The notes under the pieces: generated by a model
The model's database searches: none
What the model saw: only the letters and a program-made list of their open reading frames with translations
Told to the model about the DNA's origin: nothing
Source of the DNA: Lachnospiraceae bacterium UBA7481
GTDB lineage: Bacteria > Bacillota > Clostridia > Lachnospirales > Lachnospiraceae
Assembly: GCA_002478505.1 (NCBI GenBank)
Contig: DLOP01000104.1
Coordinates: forward strand, 1 to 30,330
Reading direction: 5' to 3'
DNA length: 30,330 nucleotides
Part shown: piece after piece, positions 15,386 through 23,836 of the stretch
Numbering within the stretch: the stretch's first letter is position 1
Layout of the letters: the number at the start of each line of letters is the position of its first letter
Program-made: the position numbers and the translations under genes

Positions 15386-16657
15386 ATGTTTAAATTAAAA
15401 GAAGGCTCGAAACCATGGTATATTTTGTCGGGGTGTCTCATTATCATACTCCTTATTATGACCATCCTGCCAGGGAAGCCCGATAAAGAGGAAATTATAA
15501 GGCAGGCTGTCATGAACGCCCTTCCGGAAAACGGAAATCTCTATGACGCCGGTCTGAATTTTGCTTATACGGCAGATGTGGGTATTGATATTTTAGCCAT
15601 CGTGCCTGCACAGGTTAAAATCGGCTCCCATACGGCGGATACCTATGGATATTCTGCAGACATTCTTTTTACAGGGGAAGCTGTTACGGGAAACAGCGGA
15701 TACGGCTACATCTGCCGATTTGATAATATGACGGACATCTTAGTCAATGAGACCTATAACGGCCTTGCTACGGTATCGGATAATTATACGGATGATACGG
15801 TCACTTATTATACCATAAACAATGATTTTAGCGAGGGAACGTCTTATTATCTTGATAACGGAACGGGGATATGGGTATATGAGCCGATGACGGCAGATAC
15901 GATATACGGCACGACAGCGATAAACGGACGTGAGGCGCTAACCAGCTTTATCGCGTCAAATTCCGTTTTAGAGGGGGAAATCACGGAAAACGGAAGGACA
16001 TATTATAAGTTTTCTTACAGTTTTTCGCTAAATGACAAAAACCTTGCCGCGTTCATCCGTGAGAATACTCAAAATGAAATTTTTAATGCGGAAAGGCTCT
16101 TAAATATCCTTACAAAATACGGAGAATATATCACGGCTTTCGGTACTTATCATATTGATAAGGAATCCCTTACCTTCGGGTATTTTGCGGATATTGATTT
16201 TTCGGAAAGCAATCTCCTTGCCCTGACGGCCATGTTTAGATCAGATTATGCCTATGCTTTTGGGGACGGAAGCGACATATCCGTTGATATTAACCGTTTT
16301 TATATCAGCCTCAGCGAAATTAACAATACCGTCATGGATTTAACATCCATGGAAATCCCAAAGGAAGCCTTAAATGCCGTCTCTCTTGATGAATTTATGG
16401 AGCAGTATGAGATTTATGAAACGGCGGATACGGCGGATGATAACAAGCTGACGGCTGAAGATTACGAAAATATGACCATTCCTGAATTTGAAGGCGGATA
16501 TGAGAGCATGGAGCATATCGGTGAGGATACAGACATGACGATCAGTGGAAACGAAACGGATTTGGGGGGCATTCCTTATGGCGAGCTGACGGAAGAACAA
16601 CAGGAATCGGTAAGCTTTATCATGGAAGATTTCTTATCGGGAGAATGGCAGCGGTAA
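15386..16657 (+). CDS. Membrane-anchored extracellular protein of unknown function
   Basis: A 423-aa protein with a short basic N-terminus, one membrane helix (residues ~11-29) and a long outward-facing domain. The ectodomain (~60-330) is rich in Tyr, Thr, Asn and Gly and looks beta-rich ('TYGYSADILFTGEAV', 'YYLDNGTGIWVYEPM'). The last 90 residues are strongly acidic (Asp/Glu/Thr). No family recognised. GGAGGAAAA precedes the ATG. It is one of only two convincing intact + strand units in the block. It ends 10 nt from the convergent signal-peptidase gene with no visible terminator between them, so antisense overlap of transcripts is possible. Confidence 0.75.
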   Translation: MFKLKEGSKPWYILSGCLIIILLIMTILPGKPDKEEIIRQAVMNALPENGNLYDAGLNFAYTADVGIDILAIVPAQVKIGSHTADTYGYSADILFTGEAVTGNSGYGYICRFDNMTDILVNETYNGLATVSDNYTDDTVTYYTINNDFSEGTSYYLDNGTGIWVYEPMTADTIYGTTAINGREALTSFIASNSVLEGEITENGRTYYKFSYSFSLNDKNLAAFIRENTQNEIFNAERLLNILTKYGEYITAFGTYHIDKESLTFGYFADIDFSESNLLALTAMFRSDYAYAFGDGSDISVDINRFYISLSEINNTVMDLTSMEIPKEALNAVSLDEFMEQYEIYETADTADDNKLTAEDYENMTIPEFEGGYESMEHIGEDTDMTISGNETDLGGIPYGELTEEQQESVSFIMEDFLSGEWQR

Positions 16658-16667
16658 AGAATCCTGT

Positions 16668-17189
16668 TCATCTGACTACGCCTGTGATGTTTTCTTTTCC
16701 AAGCACCCCGAATACTCTGGAGTCCTCGCTATGATTCCGGTTGTCGCCAAGCACGATATATTCATTATCCTTTAGCGTGATCGGTGTGCTTAAAATACCC
16801 GCATCCTCTATCAGTTCTTCCTTCAGATAAGGTTCATCATAAAGCGCCCCGTTGATATACAACCTGCCGCTTTCGATATAAAGCGTATCCCCCGGCAAAC
16901 CAATAAGGCGTTTGATATAAGGAACAAAAGAGTTTAAAATGGCGTCCGTATTTTTAATAATGACAATACATCCGCGGTTCAAATAATTTTCCTTATCCGT
17001 ATATATTAAATTTTTCATTAAAACTACGTCGCCGTCATTGTAAGTGGGCTGCATGGAGCTACCGGAAACCGTGATGAGCCTGATTGGGGAAAATAGAGTA
17101 TATAAAATAAGAAATACCGCAAATATAAACATCACTTTTGTCACAATATCATCAATGCTGAATTTTTGATTTTTTTTTAGGTTTTTCAT
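16668..17189 (-). CDS. Type I signal peptidase
   Basis: Membrane serine protease that removes signal peptides from exported proteins. At 173 aa it is the usual size of the compact Gram-positive enzymes. One N-terminal membrane helix (~17-36) is followed by the catalytic serine S45 in 'SGSSMQPT'. The catalytic lysine is K93 in 'YIKRLIGLPGD', and box E is 'GDNRNHSEDSR' (148-158). All key residues are present. GAGGAG lies 8 nt upstream. It is the last gene of an operon with the surface protein (36 nt upstream) and the 164-aa gene. A dedicated peptidase for that substrate, or for the element's other exported proteins, is a reasonable inference. Confidence 0.93.
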   Translation of the reverse strand: MKNLKKNQKFSIDDIVTKVMFIFAVFLILYTLFSPIRLITVSGSSMQPTYNDGDVVLMKNLIYTDKENYLNRGCIVIIKNTDAILNSFVPYIKRLIGLPGDTLYIESGRLYINGALYDEPYLKEELIEDAGILSTPITLKDNEYIVLGDNRNHSEDSRVFGVLGKENITGVVR

Positions 17190-17225
17190 CCTGTATCTCC
17201 TCTGCTTTGTTTTTTCCCGTTGTTT

Positions 17226-18380
17226 TTAATACGGTAGAAACCTGTCTTTTAATTTGGGATATAAGAGGGCTATGGCAACCACAAGGATACCGATAATATA
17301 CGTTATAATACTGCTGCCCTTTTTCTCTTCTTCCGGCTCAATAATACCGCTCTCCACGATATTCGGCGAAACCGTAATGATATTGGACGGCTGCATCAGC
17401 GAGGTTTCTTCTTCCACAGTTTCTTCCACATCCACGGTTTCTTCTGCCAACTCTATACCGCTTATTCTTGCTGCGTATTCCTGATAAGCCTTGAAATTCA
17501 TATAACACCAGTCAGGAGGACCGAACATCATGAATACGTTCACGTTATCCCTTGTTCCGTACTCCAGACGGATATACTCCGAATCCAGCATATTTTCCGA
17601 AAAACCGTCCTCTATGAACGGTGAACGGTTTAAGTCGTTGCTGCATAAAAACATATAAGGCTGCTTTGCCTGCGTTGCATAACGCTCGTCATTTACATTT
17701 GTTGCCGGGAGTGTGAAAAGATAACTGCCGTCATTTACCCGGAAAGAATAACAATATAATGATGCTGAGTCACCGTTGTTGAAAAATTTAAGTCTGCCTA
17801 ATAAAATATTATCATAAGCTTCATACAGCGTATCATTTGCAGAAGGAGCCCAGAGTACGGCAGGTGCCTGTGTGGATGACCGGCCGTCGGAAAAATAAAA
17901 CTCTGAATTTTTGATATAAAAACGGATAAATTCCCTGTTCCTTAATCCCACATTTTCCAGATTCGGATTTTTGCCGATATTTTCACCGGCTGCGTTATAG
18001 GTGTATGTGGAATCATGGCATACCAGGACATAAAGATTTATCATATTTCTGTAACTGTTCATCTCGTCCGCGCGAAAACAGAAATTGATCCCCATGTCCG
18101 TGAGATTTTGCGATTTTACATTCTGGAACCATATATCATCTTCATAATATCCCTCTTCGGAAAAAGCGGATTCGATTATCGGAACGTATCCCTGTGCTTC
18201 ATTTCCGGATACTTCCGCGGTATTTTCCCCGGATGCGTAAGCTTCCGTAACGCCTTCTTCCTGTCCGGTTTCTTCCGTCTCTTCTACGGATGCCGCAAAA
18301 ACGGTTCCCGGCAATAAGAGTAAGGTTGAAATTATGATACCTGATAAAATGCTTAAAAATTTGGATAATTTTTTCTTCAT
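17226..18380 (-). CDS. Surface protein with signal peptide and C-terminal membrane anchor
   Basis: A 384-aa protein. It has a classical signal peptide (1-29, cleavage after VFA) and an acidic Glu/Thr/Gly stretch (30-60). A globular ectodomain rich in Tyr, Asn and Ser follows (~65-290), then a second Val/Glu/Thr acidic linker ('VDVEETVEEETS'). A membrane helix (~357-377) ends with a basic tail, the topology of a type I surface protein; there is no LPXTG motif. The ATG at 18380 has GGAGGAAAG; an ATG five codons upstream overlaps that site. Gene order puts it between the 164-aa protein and the signal peptidase, with 32- and 36-nt gaps, so it is likely processed by that peptidase. Family not recognised. 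Confidence 0.8.
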   Translation of the reverse strand: MKKKLSKFLSILSGIIISTLLLLPGTVFAASVEETEETGQEEGVTEAYASGENTAEVSGNEAQGYVPIIESAFSEEGYYEDDIWFQNVKSQNLTDMGINFCFRADEMNSYRNMINLYVLVCHDSTYTYNAAGENIGKNPNLENVGLRNREFIRFYIKNSEFYFSDGRSSTQAPAVLWAPSANDTLYEAYDNILLGRLKFFNNGDSASLYCYSFRVNDGSYLFTLPATNVNDERYATQAKQPYMFLCSNDLNRSPFIEDGFSENMLDSEYIRLEYGTRDNVNVFMMFGPPDWCYMNFKAYQEYAARISGIELAEETVDVEETVEEETSLMQPSNIITVSPNIVESGIIEPEEEKKGSSIITYIIGILVVAIALLYPKLKDRFLPY

Positions 18381-18412
18381 TTTTCTTTCCTCCATATATC
18401 CTGATATATTTT

Positions 18413-18907
18413 TTATTGCAGGCAGAATGCTTCCATAAGCGACCTGCTCTCTCTCTCCATTGCGATATCAAGAGGCGCTTTGTCGATTTCCGCGCAATAC
18501 CAAAGTGCATCTTCATTTTTTATGATTTCGGGCAGTGTGATTCTGTGAATATCAACGATATCCGCATACTGGGCATCGTTATCCGAAACATAAAAAAGAG
18601 CGAGCTGTTTCTTATTTTTCGGGGACCGGAAAATCAACCCGGATATTTCGATATTTTCTTTTTCATTATTGCAGAAAAAGACATATTCTTTTTCGGGGAT
18701 AAAAGCTGACAGCTTTTTTACAAATTCCTCATATCTGCATGCGGGACGGTAATCCGTAAAATACGGGCGTATTTTGAACACTGCATCCGTGTCTTTATTT
18801 TTACAGTATAACAGCATAATGTCGTTAATCCTCTCCATGTCATCAAAATCGAGGACTGTCATATCATAATACTGCAGTCTGGTTGCCGCGCCTGTTAATT
18901 GTTTCAT
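18413..18907 (-). CDS. Unrecognised 164-aa cytoplasmic protein
   Basis: First gene of the operon with the surface protein and signal peptidase. It is soluble and mixed alpha/beta, with the segments 'MTVLDFDDMERINDIMLLY', 'KEYVFFCNNEKENIEISGL' and a helical C-terminus. No cofactor or catalytic motif is seen. AAGGAG lies 8 nt before the ATG, and a strong motif copy sits 35 nt upstream, so the operon probably starts here. Function unknown. Confidence 0.72.
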   Translation of the reverse strand: MKQLTGAATRLQYYDMTVLDFDDMERINDIMLLYCKNKDTDAVFKIRPYFTDYRPACRYEEFVKKLSAFIPEKEYVFFCNNEKENIEISGLIFRSPKNKKQLALFYVSDNDAQYADIVDIHRITLPEIIKNEDALWYCAEIDKAPLDIAMERESRSLMEAFCLQ

Positions 18908-18942
18908 TTTATGTACTCCTTATATGTGTTATTGCCCTGCTT

Positions 18943-18959
18943 CTATATATGTAAAAAAA
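18943..18959 (-). promoter_or_regulatory. T-run/ACATATATAG motif for the signal-peptidase operon
   Basis: Gene-oriented TTTTTTTACATATATAG, 35 nt before the first start codon of the operon. Almost identical to the coupling-protein copy at 5483. Confidence 0.75.
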
Positions 18960-19017
18960 TAATTCAAAAACACTTTATAATAAATATCCGGCTCAATGCT
19001 CTCCACACCGTCAATCC

Positions 19018-20517
19018 TTATTCCTCTTCTTTCTGTATGGTTATTTTAAAATACGAATACATTTCCGGATGTACCAGAATGACTTTTTCGGGAGCAAAAA
19101 TCTCTTCTTCCTTTGTATCAGAGGTCAGTATGAATGTGTTTTTTGTGTCATTGATAATGATTTTATACTGTGATATGATATTTTCATACCGCCCCTTTTC
19201 ATCCGGGACAAGCGTGCTTAATAAAAGAGTATCTGGATTTTTTACGGTTTCGGCTGCCAACTGTTCATCACTTTCATAAATCTCATACCAAAATACATAG
19301 ATAATGTCCTGTCCGTTGTTTGACCATTCATTTTCCGGATAGTATCCCGTCAGCTTAAAGGTATCCGTTAAAAACACAACATCCGCTGAGATGGAATTGG
19401 ATGAAACATGCAGATAAACCGGCTGTTTTGTATCATTCTTTATGTGGATGGTAAAATTGCCGTTTTGATTATCATGTGCCTGTGTTTCATAAACGACGCC
19501 CGGGAGCAGTTCGCTCAATGTCCCATAGCCGTTCTGCAGGTCATAGGAGGCATTGATGCCGTTAATATAACAATAATAACTGTTTAACTGCGACGCGGTA
19601 TAATCACCAAGGCATTCGTCCTCCAGACTGTAAATAATGATATCGGAATAAATCGCAAAGTTACGGAACTCCATATAAGTCGTGATAATACTTGAAAGCT
19701 CCGCTTCACTGTATCTGACCTGTGCGGATGATGCCTGATACATATAACGCGTATAGTAATCGTCTATGATAAACTGAAGCGACGCACGCATTTCCAGCGC
19801 CTTATCAGAATACAGACCATTCAAAAATTCTTCGGGGTCGTCTAATGGAAGGTCCTCCGAAACAGGCTCAGTTTCTTCCGTATTTTCCTCTATATTTTCT
19901 TCCGGCTGAATATCCCCTGTTTCCTCTGCGATTTCTTCCTGTGCCTCCACATTCTCCAGAATGTTATCATCAACAGGGGGTTCCGGTAAAACTTCCATAT
20001 CGTCCTGTGTTTCTGCGTCAGCCATGCTTTCGGATACGCTTCTTGGCGTCAGGAAATATTTGCTGTCAAAATCAATCAGGTCAATCAACGTGTCATAAGT
20101 ATAATCTGATAAAAGCTGTGACTTTACTGCCTGATATACCATGGCGGAATCCGTTATATATGCCATTGTGGGGTCAATATAGATGATGTCTTTTGCCTGA
20201 GCCAGCGCGTTGAAATATCTTTCGTCACTGACATAAAGCGTCGTATTTTCTATCCCCTGCTGCAAAAGCGCTTCTCCCGGCTCCAATTCCAGAAAATTAT
20301 AACCTCCGTAAGATTTGACGCCGATAATTTTATAAAGTTCATCAATGGATTTAATAGGAACGGGGACTTGAGACTGCATCAGCTGTTCCGCCGAAACGGA
20401 TATGACCATATATGTATCCGGGGATATTTCATCCCTTACGCTGCATCCGGCCAAAATGGCTAAAAGCATGATACAGCTTAAAAAAGCCGCAGTTTTTCTT
20501 TTCATTGTCTTTATCAT
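19018..20517 (-). CDS. Large lipoprotein with acidic linker
   Basis: A 499-aa exported lipoprotein: basic start, hydrophobic stretch 10-21 and lipobox LAGC with the lipidated cysteine at residue 25. The mature N-terminal domain (~30-170) is followed by a long Glu/Asp/Pro-rich linker (~175-235). A Tyr-rich C-terminal domain (~240-499) ends 'KITIQKEEE'. No enzyme motif is visible. AAGGAG is 10 nt upstream of the ATG. It is a single-gene unit with its own motif copy. The two-domain layout with an acidic spacer recalls surface adhesion or sensing lipoproteins, but no family is recognised. Confidence 0.75.
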   Translation of the reverse strand: MIKTMKRKTAAFLSCIMLLAILAGCSVRDEISPDTYMVISVSAEQLMQSQVPVPIKSIDELYKIIGVKSYGGYNFLELEPGEALLQQGIENTTLYVSDERYFNALAQAKDIIYIDPTMAYITDSAMVYQAVKSQLLSDYTYDTLIDLIDFDSKYFLTPRSVSESMADAETQDDMEVLPEPPVDDNILENVEAQEEIAEETGDIQPEENIEENTEETEPVSEDLPLDDPEEFLNGLYSDKALEMRASLQFIIDDYYTRYMYQASSAQVRYSEAELSSIITTYMEFRNFAIYSDIIIYSLEDECLGDYTASQLNSYYCYINGINASYDLQNGYGTLSELLPGVVYETQAHDNQNGNFTIHIKNDTKQPVYLHVSSNSISADVVFLTDTFKLTGYYPENEWSNNGQDIIYVFWYEIYESDEQLAAETVKNPDTLLLSTLVPDEKGRYENIISQYKIIINDTKNTFILTSDTKEEEIFAPEKVILVHPEMYSYFKITIQKEEE

Positions 20518-20558
20518 GTGGGGTAATCTCCTTTTTACTTCATTTTTTGTTTCAATCC

Positions 20559-20576
20559 CTATATGTCAAAAATAAA
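20559..20576 (-). promoter_or_regulatory. T-run/GACATATAG motif for the 499-aa lipoprotein
   Basis: Gene-oriented TTTATTTTTGACATATAG, 41 nt before the ATG. Confidence 0.7.
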
Positions 20577-20625
20577 AATTTTTTACACTAAAAAAATCAT
20601 TATTCTAAATTTGTCCGACTCAATT

Positions 20626-21474
20626 CTATTTTACATGGGAATCTTTTGCATCCTTGGTCTGCTCTTCTTTCATAAGTCCTTTGAACGAGGCGGAGGGTTT
20701 GGTTATCATATATTCCGTAATCATCTGAAATTCCGGAGCCAGGATATCTGCCGCATAATTGGAAATTTCAATATTTCTGGTCAACTGAAGCAGCGTAAGG
20801 GCAACTCCCATTTTAATGCAGTTTGGATAGCAGGAGAATTTTTCTGCCGCCTTTCTGTTGGATGACTGCGGGTTTAGATTGGTAAGCAGAACACATACGG
20901 CGTCAAATTCAGCCGGCGTGAGATCAGCGTTGTATTTTTCTTTAATCTCTTTAGCCAGATTCTTATATATGCTATATAATTTTTCTATCTGGGCTTTTTT
21001 TGTATTTCCGCGGGATGCGCGTTTTCTGACCTTATCTCCCTTCTGTTTCATCAAGAATGCCTGCCGTCCGTCTATGTTGATGCGTGTGCGTTTTCTGCCT
21101 CTGCCGTCTTTCGGGTAACAGTCAAGGTGAAACTCCTTAATGCCCAATCCTGAATAAAGGACTTTTTCTTTTTCCTCCGGAGATAGCTGCGAAAACACGG
21201 CTGCTTCATACTCAAAATCATCCGCAAAGGCGAGCATGGTATCATAGTCCTGATAAACCTGTAGGTTTTTTTTGATAATATTTGCAATAACGTCAGGTAC
21301 TACGGCATCAGGACGAGTGGCATTGTTTTGTCTAAACCTTAACAGGTAATCCAGCGCTTTGATGTCCAGATTGTATGGACCAATATAGACAATATCATTT
21401 TCTAAAATCTCCCCATTTTTGTTCATCACATCAAAACATTTCTCGTTAGTGTAAATAATACATTTTTCCAGCAT
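20626..21474 (-). CDS. Unrecognised 282-aa basic protein
   Basis: A soluble protein. The N-terminal part (~1-110) is mixed alpha/beta ('VYIGPYNLDIKALDYLLRFR'). The centre (~120-165) is strongly basic ('KDGRGRKRTRINIDG', 'KGDKVRKRASRGNTKKAQ'), which could bind nucleic acid. The C-terminal half is helical. No known domain identified. An in-frame ATG at 21519 lies almost on the motif and lacks a ribosome site. The ATG at 21474 has GAGGAG 7 nt upstream and the block's usual 47-nt distance from the motif, so it is preferred. A DNA- or RNA-binding role is only suggested by charge. Confidence 0.7.
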   Translation of the reverse strand: MLEKCIIYTNEKCFDVMNKNGEILENDIVYIGPYNLDIKALDYLLRFRQNNATRPDAVVPDVIANIIKKNLQVYQDYDTMLAFADDFEYEAAVFSQLSPEEKEKVLYSGLGIKEFHLDCYPKDGRGRKRTRINIDGRQAFLMKQKGDKVRKRASRGNTKKAQIEKLYSIYKNLAKEIKEKYNADLTPAEFDAVCVLLTNLNPQSSNRKAAEKFSCYPNCIKMGVALTLLQLTRNIEISNYAADILAPEFQMITEYMITKPSASFKGLMKEEQTKDAKDSHVK

Positions 21475-21521
21475 TACTTTCTCCTCTTTGTGTATATTTT
21501 CAGCAGATTTATCCGTCAAAG

Positions 21522-21540
21522 GTATATGTTTAAAAAAAAA
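21522..21540 (-). promoter_or_regulatory. T-run/ACATATAC motif for the 282-aa gene
   Basis: Gene-oriented TTTTTTTTTAAACATATAC, 47 nt before the chosen start. Confidence 0.6.
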
Positions 21541-21730
21541 TTATTATAAATAATTAAATGCCAATAAATAATTTAACAGCATACGGAACAAAGCTACATA
21601 ATCAAAAATCTTTTATCCGTACTACGTACTTTAAAATGTTATTATTGTTATGAGTTACTATTTATTCTGCGCGTATCATAAAATAATTATAATATTTAAA
21701 CCGTTATTTTTTTATTTTGGATTTGTAATA

Positions 21731-21750
21731 TTTTTCTGACATATAATTCC
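21731..21750 (+). promoter_or_regulatory. Possible motif copy before a gene remnant
   Basis: TTTTTCTGACATATAATTCC on the + strand: T-run, GACATATA and a TATAAT box, as in working copies, but without a clear gene downstream. Confidence 0.4.
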
Positions 21751-21755
21751 ATGAC

Positions 21756-21857
21756 ATGAAAGAAGTTTTTGGTTATGGTATATTTTTGGATATGTATAAT
21801 TTTAACGAACAAAGTGCAGAAACGGAAAATGCCCAAAAGAAGCCTGCCGGAGTTTAA
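21756..21857 (+). other. 33-codon ORF, possible truncated gene start
   Basis: Reads from MKEVFGYGIF to a polar end, 'FNEQSAETENAQKKPAGV', whose composition looks protein-like. There is no ribosome site before either possible ATG (21756, 21792). It could be a decayed N-terminus of a gene once served by the motif at 21731. Confidence 0.25.
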
Positions 21858-21994
21858 ATCAAAGTATAAAGAAAGGGGTTCAATTCAATTTCCTCTTTTT
21901 TTCTGTCCTCAAACTCCACAAAAAATAACTAGATTTCGTGTTCGCTTTCTCGCTTTTTTTGCTCTTTCTCTTTACAACTAAAATACGGATAATT

Positions 21995-22654
21995 TTACAG
22001 CAGATATTGCTGCCATTTTTCTTTCAGAGGCTTATAATGTTTGCTGTATATAAGTTTTACGGCATCACAGACCGTAATTTCCATAAATCTTTCGCTTTTG
22101 TATGATTCATAAAGCGCTTCCGGTTCAAAACAGAGAAGGCAGGGAAAAGGGATTTTATAAGCCCAGGACAAAAGGACATAAACATCAGCCATCCACAGGA
22201 TAATGTCGGTATTTAGCTCCTTCGTCTCCGCTTTCTCCATTTGGGGGGATACCGGACCGTTCTCCTGAACCCATGTCTCAAAAATAATGTCTTCAATTTC
22301 AAGAGCAGACATTTTTATATCATATACCCATGAAGAAAGAAGCACCTTATTATCCTTGAATATCCTGCTATCCATAAAATCTTTTTTGGATCCAATATCG
22401 GAAATAAGGAGATAATGTTTAATAATCCTATAAAATTCCCTGTTAAAATCCGTGCTTTCATAAAACTCCAGAAACATTTCTCTGTGCATCATAACTACTC
22501 TTCTCAAAAAAGCCTGCGGATACGCGCATTCTTCTGCAGGAATATTCATTCCGTTGCCGATATTCTCCGGCACATCCTGTATAAGCTTGTTTTTCTCCAT
22601 GTATTCATCTTCAAGCGTACTCTCATTTTTATCCATATATTTATCTTTCTTCAT
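21995..22654 (-). CDS. Unrecognised 219-aa acidic protein
   Basis: A soluble protein with a Lys/Glu/Asp-rich start and a helical body ('FLRRVVMMHREMFLEFYES', 'DIILWMADVYVLLSWAYKI'). It ends in a basic/aromatic tail. No motif or family recognised. The ATG at 22660 is 5 nt from GAGG; the one at 22654 is better spaced and preferred. Both are unusually close to the motif (about 13-19 nt), so the mRNA leader would be very short. Confidence 0.65.
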   Translation of the reverse strand: MKKDKYMDKNESTLEDEYMEKNKLIQDVPENIGNGMNIPAEECAYPQAFLRRVVMMHREMFLEFYESTDFNREFYRIIKHYLLISDIGSKKDFMDSRIFKDNKVLLSSWVYDIKMSALEIEDIIFETWVQENGPVSPQMEKAETKELNTDIILWMADVYVLLSWAYKIPFPCLLCFEPEALYESYKSERFMEITVCDAVKLIYSKHYKPLKEKWQQYLL

Positions 22655-22673
22655 AAACATTTTCCTCTTGCTT

Positions 22674-22691
22674 TAATATATGTAAAAAATA
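22674..22691 (-). promoter_or_regulatory. T-run/ACATATATT motif for the 219-aa gene
   Basis: Gene-oriented TATTTTTTACATATATTA, 19 nt from the chosen start. Confidence 0.65.
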
Positions 22692-22749
22692 CTTCATTCT
22701 TTATATATTGTACCTTTTTTATTTTTTTAGTCCATATTCCATTATTTAA

Positions 22750-22771
22750 TTTTTTTTAATTTCACATATAC
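22750..22771 (+). promoter_or_regulatory. Possible + strand motif before the transposase remnant
   Basis: A run of Ts followed by AATTTCACATATAC on the + strand, 54 nt before the ATG of the IS3-type pseudogene. The T-run is separated from CATATA by extra bases, so this copy is weak. If real, the transposase remnant was fused behind a native start. Confidence 0.4.
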
Positions 22772-22825
22772 AAATATGACGATTCGTTAAAAACGGGAAA
22801 ATCCAGAATAAAAGGAAATTATGAT

Positions 22826-23329
22826 ATGGATTTTACAAAATTTATGAATCCAGATACAGAAGATTCAAAAGGCGGCTCGCCTGAAACGCCGGCTGAAACA
22901 AAAGACTACTCAACAGAACTAAAGTTAGAAACTGTAGAACGATATTTAAAAGGAGGTATCGGTATAAAAAATTAGCTGAAGAATACCATGCTTCCTCTGG
23001 CGATATCCGAAAATGGAGAGATGCTTACGAGGAGCGTGGCATGGCCGGATTAATTACTAAACACGGAACCTATACTGGTGATTTTAAGGTCTCTGTTGTA
23101 GAATATATGCATAATACAGGTGCATCTATCCGAAAAACAGCTGCTCTTTTAATATTCCTTTTATTACTATGTAAAACAGATGCAAAAACCGGATAAATAT
23201 GCTGCCATAAAAGAAGAAATCCATGCCATTTACCATGAAAATCCGGGACGGTATGGATACCGCCGCATCACAATGGAACTACATGATCGTGGCTATCAAC
23301 CGGCAGGATATTTTAAAAACCGCATTTAA
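22826..23329 (+). pseudogene. IS3-family transposase remnant (OrfA plus start of OrfB)
   Basis: Begins 'MDFTKFMNPDTED', then runs into the OrfA pattern 'YSTELKLETVERYLKGG'. A missing base at about 22965 (or a slip on the six-A run) brings a TAG at 22973. The next frame continues 'KKLAEEYHASSGDIRKWRDA', 'MAGLITKHG' and 'SIRKTAALL'. It then breaks again into OrfB-like 'YAAIKEEIHAIYHENPGRYG' and 'YRRITMEL' and stops at 23329. The OrfB DDE catalytic core is absent, so the element cannot move by itself. No terminal inverted repeats were identified. The N-terminal ~27 residues may be native to the interrupted locus. Confidence 0.8.
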
Positions 23330-23348
23330 AGCAGTTTATCTTATAGGA

Positions 23349-23708
23349 TTATTCTTCCGTGAATATTTCATCTTTTTTCCTATATATTTCCGTCATGATT
23401 GATTCCATTGCTTCACGGTCTCTCTTTTTTTCTATCTGTCGGGCAATTTCATCTAAATCCTTTGAATCCATGTTAATGAATCTATCAAAGTCCTTTGGCG
23501 TAAACTGTTCGATTTCTTCATCCGTAAGTCCTTCCGCTTTTAACTGCTTACAAATGTTTGGTCTTTCCTTTTTCCAGAATCTTCTTGCTTTTATCTGCCC
23601 GAATAACATGCTTAGAGGAATAAGGATAAAATTGCCGAGAAATAGGACTATTGCAAGGTATGCAATAAAAATTAGCACGATAATGCCGAGAATTTTTAAT
23701 ATAATCAT
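23349..23708 (-). CDS. Small membrane-anchored helical protein
   Basis: A 119-aa protein: hydrophobic segment(s) within residues ~1-35 ('ILGIIVLIFIAYLAIVLFLG'), then a basic linker ('KARRFWKKERP'). A charged helical domain follows with 'EGLTDEEIEQFTPKDFDRFI' and an acidic tail. The ATG at 23708 has AAAGGAAAG 6 nt upstream; an ATG six codons earlier lacks a good site. It has a motif copy 44 nt upstream and is the last motif-linked gene of the block. Family not recognised. Confidence 0.68.
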   Translation of the reverse strand: MIILKILGIIVLIFIAYLAIVLFLGNFILIPLSMLFGQIKARRFWKKERPNICKQLKAEGLTDEEIEQFTPKDFDRFINMDSKDLDEIARQIEKKRDREAMESIMTEIYRKKDEIFTEE

Positions 23709-23752
23709 GGATTTCTTTCCTTTCATGGATAGAAATATTGGTTGTTTCCATA

Positions 23753-23769
23753 TTTATATGTAAAATAAA
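23753..23769 (-). promoter_or_regulatory. ACATATAAA motif for the 119-aa membrane protein
   Basis: Gene-oriented TTTATTTTACATATAAA, 44 nt before the start; same spacing as most other copies. Confidence 0.65.
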
Positions 23770-23818
23770 AATGAAAAACCTGTTTTTTAAAAATCCATCT
23801 TGATTACATTATAAATAA

Positions 23819-23836
23819 GTATATATGTCAAAAAAC
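23819..23836 (-). promoter_or_regulatory. Last T-run/GACATATATA motif near the block boundary
   Basis: Gene-oriented GTTTTTTGACATATATAC. It is the rightmost copy seen, and no gene lies between it and the copy at 23753. It may mark the outer end of the AT-rich element. Confidence 0.6.

Larger units (their letters stand above)
21541..21994. other. AT-rich gap with a stray motif and a short ORF
   Basis: This 454-bp stretch has no well-supported gene. It contains a + strand motif-like copy (21731-21750) followed by a 33-codon open frame (21756-21857). A second, low-complexity + frame overlaps it. It may be the decayed remains of a divergent gene. Confidence 0.45.

Noticed and set aside
23548..23751. 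67-aa frame overlapping the small membrane protein near 23700
   Set aside because: It lies out of frame inside the better supported gene, which has a good ribosome site and a clear membrane segment.
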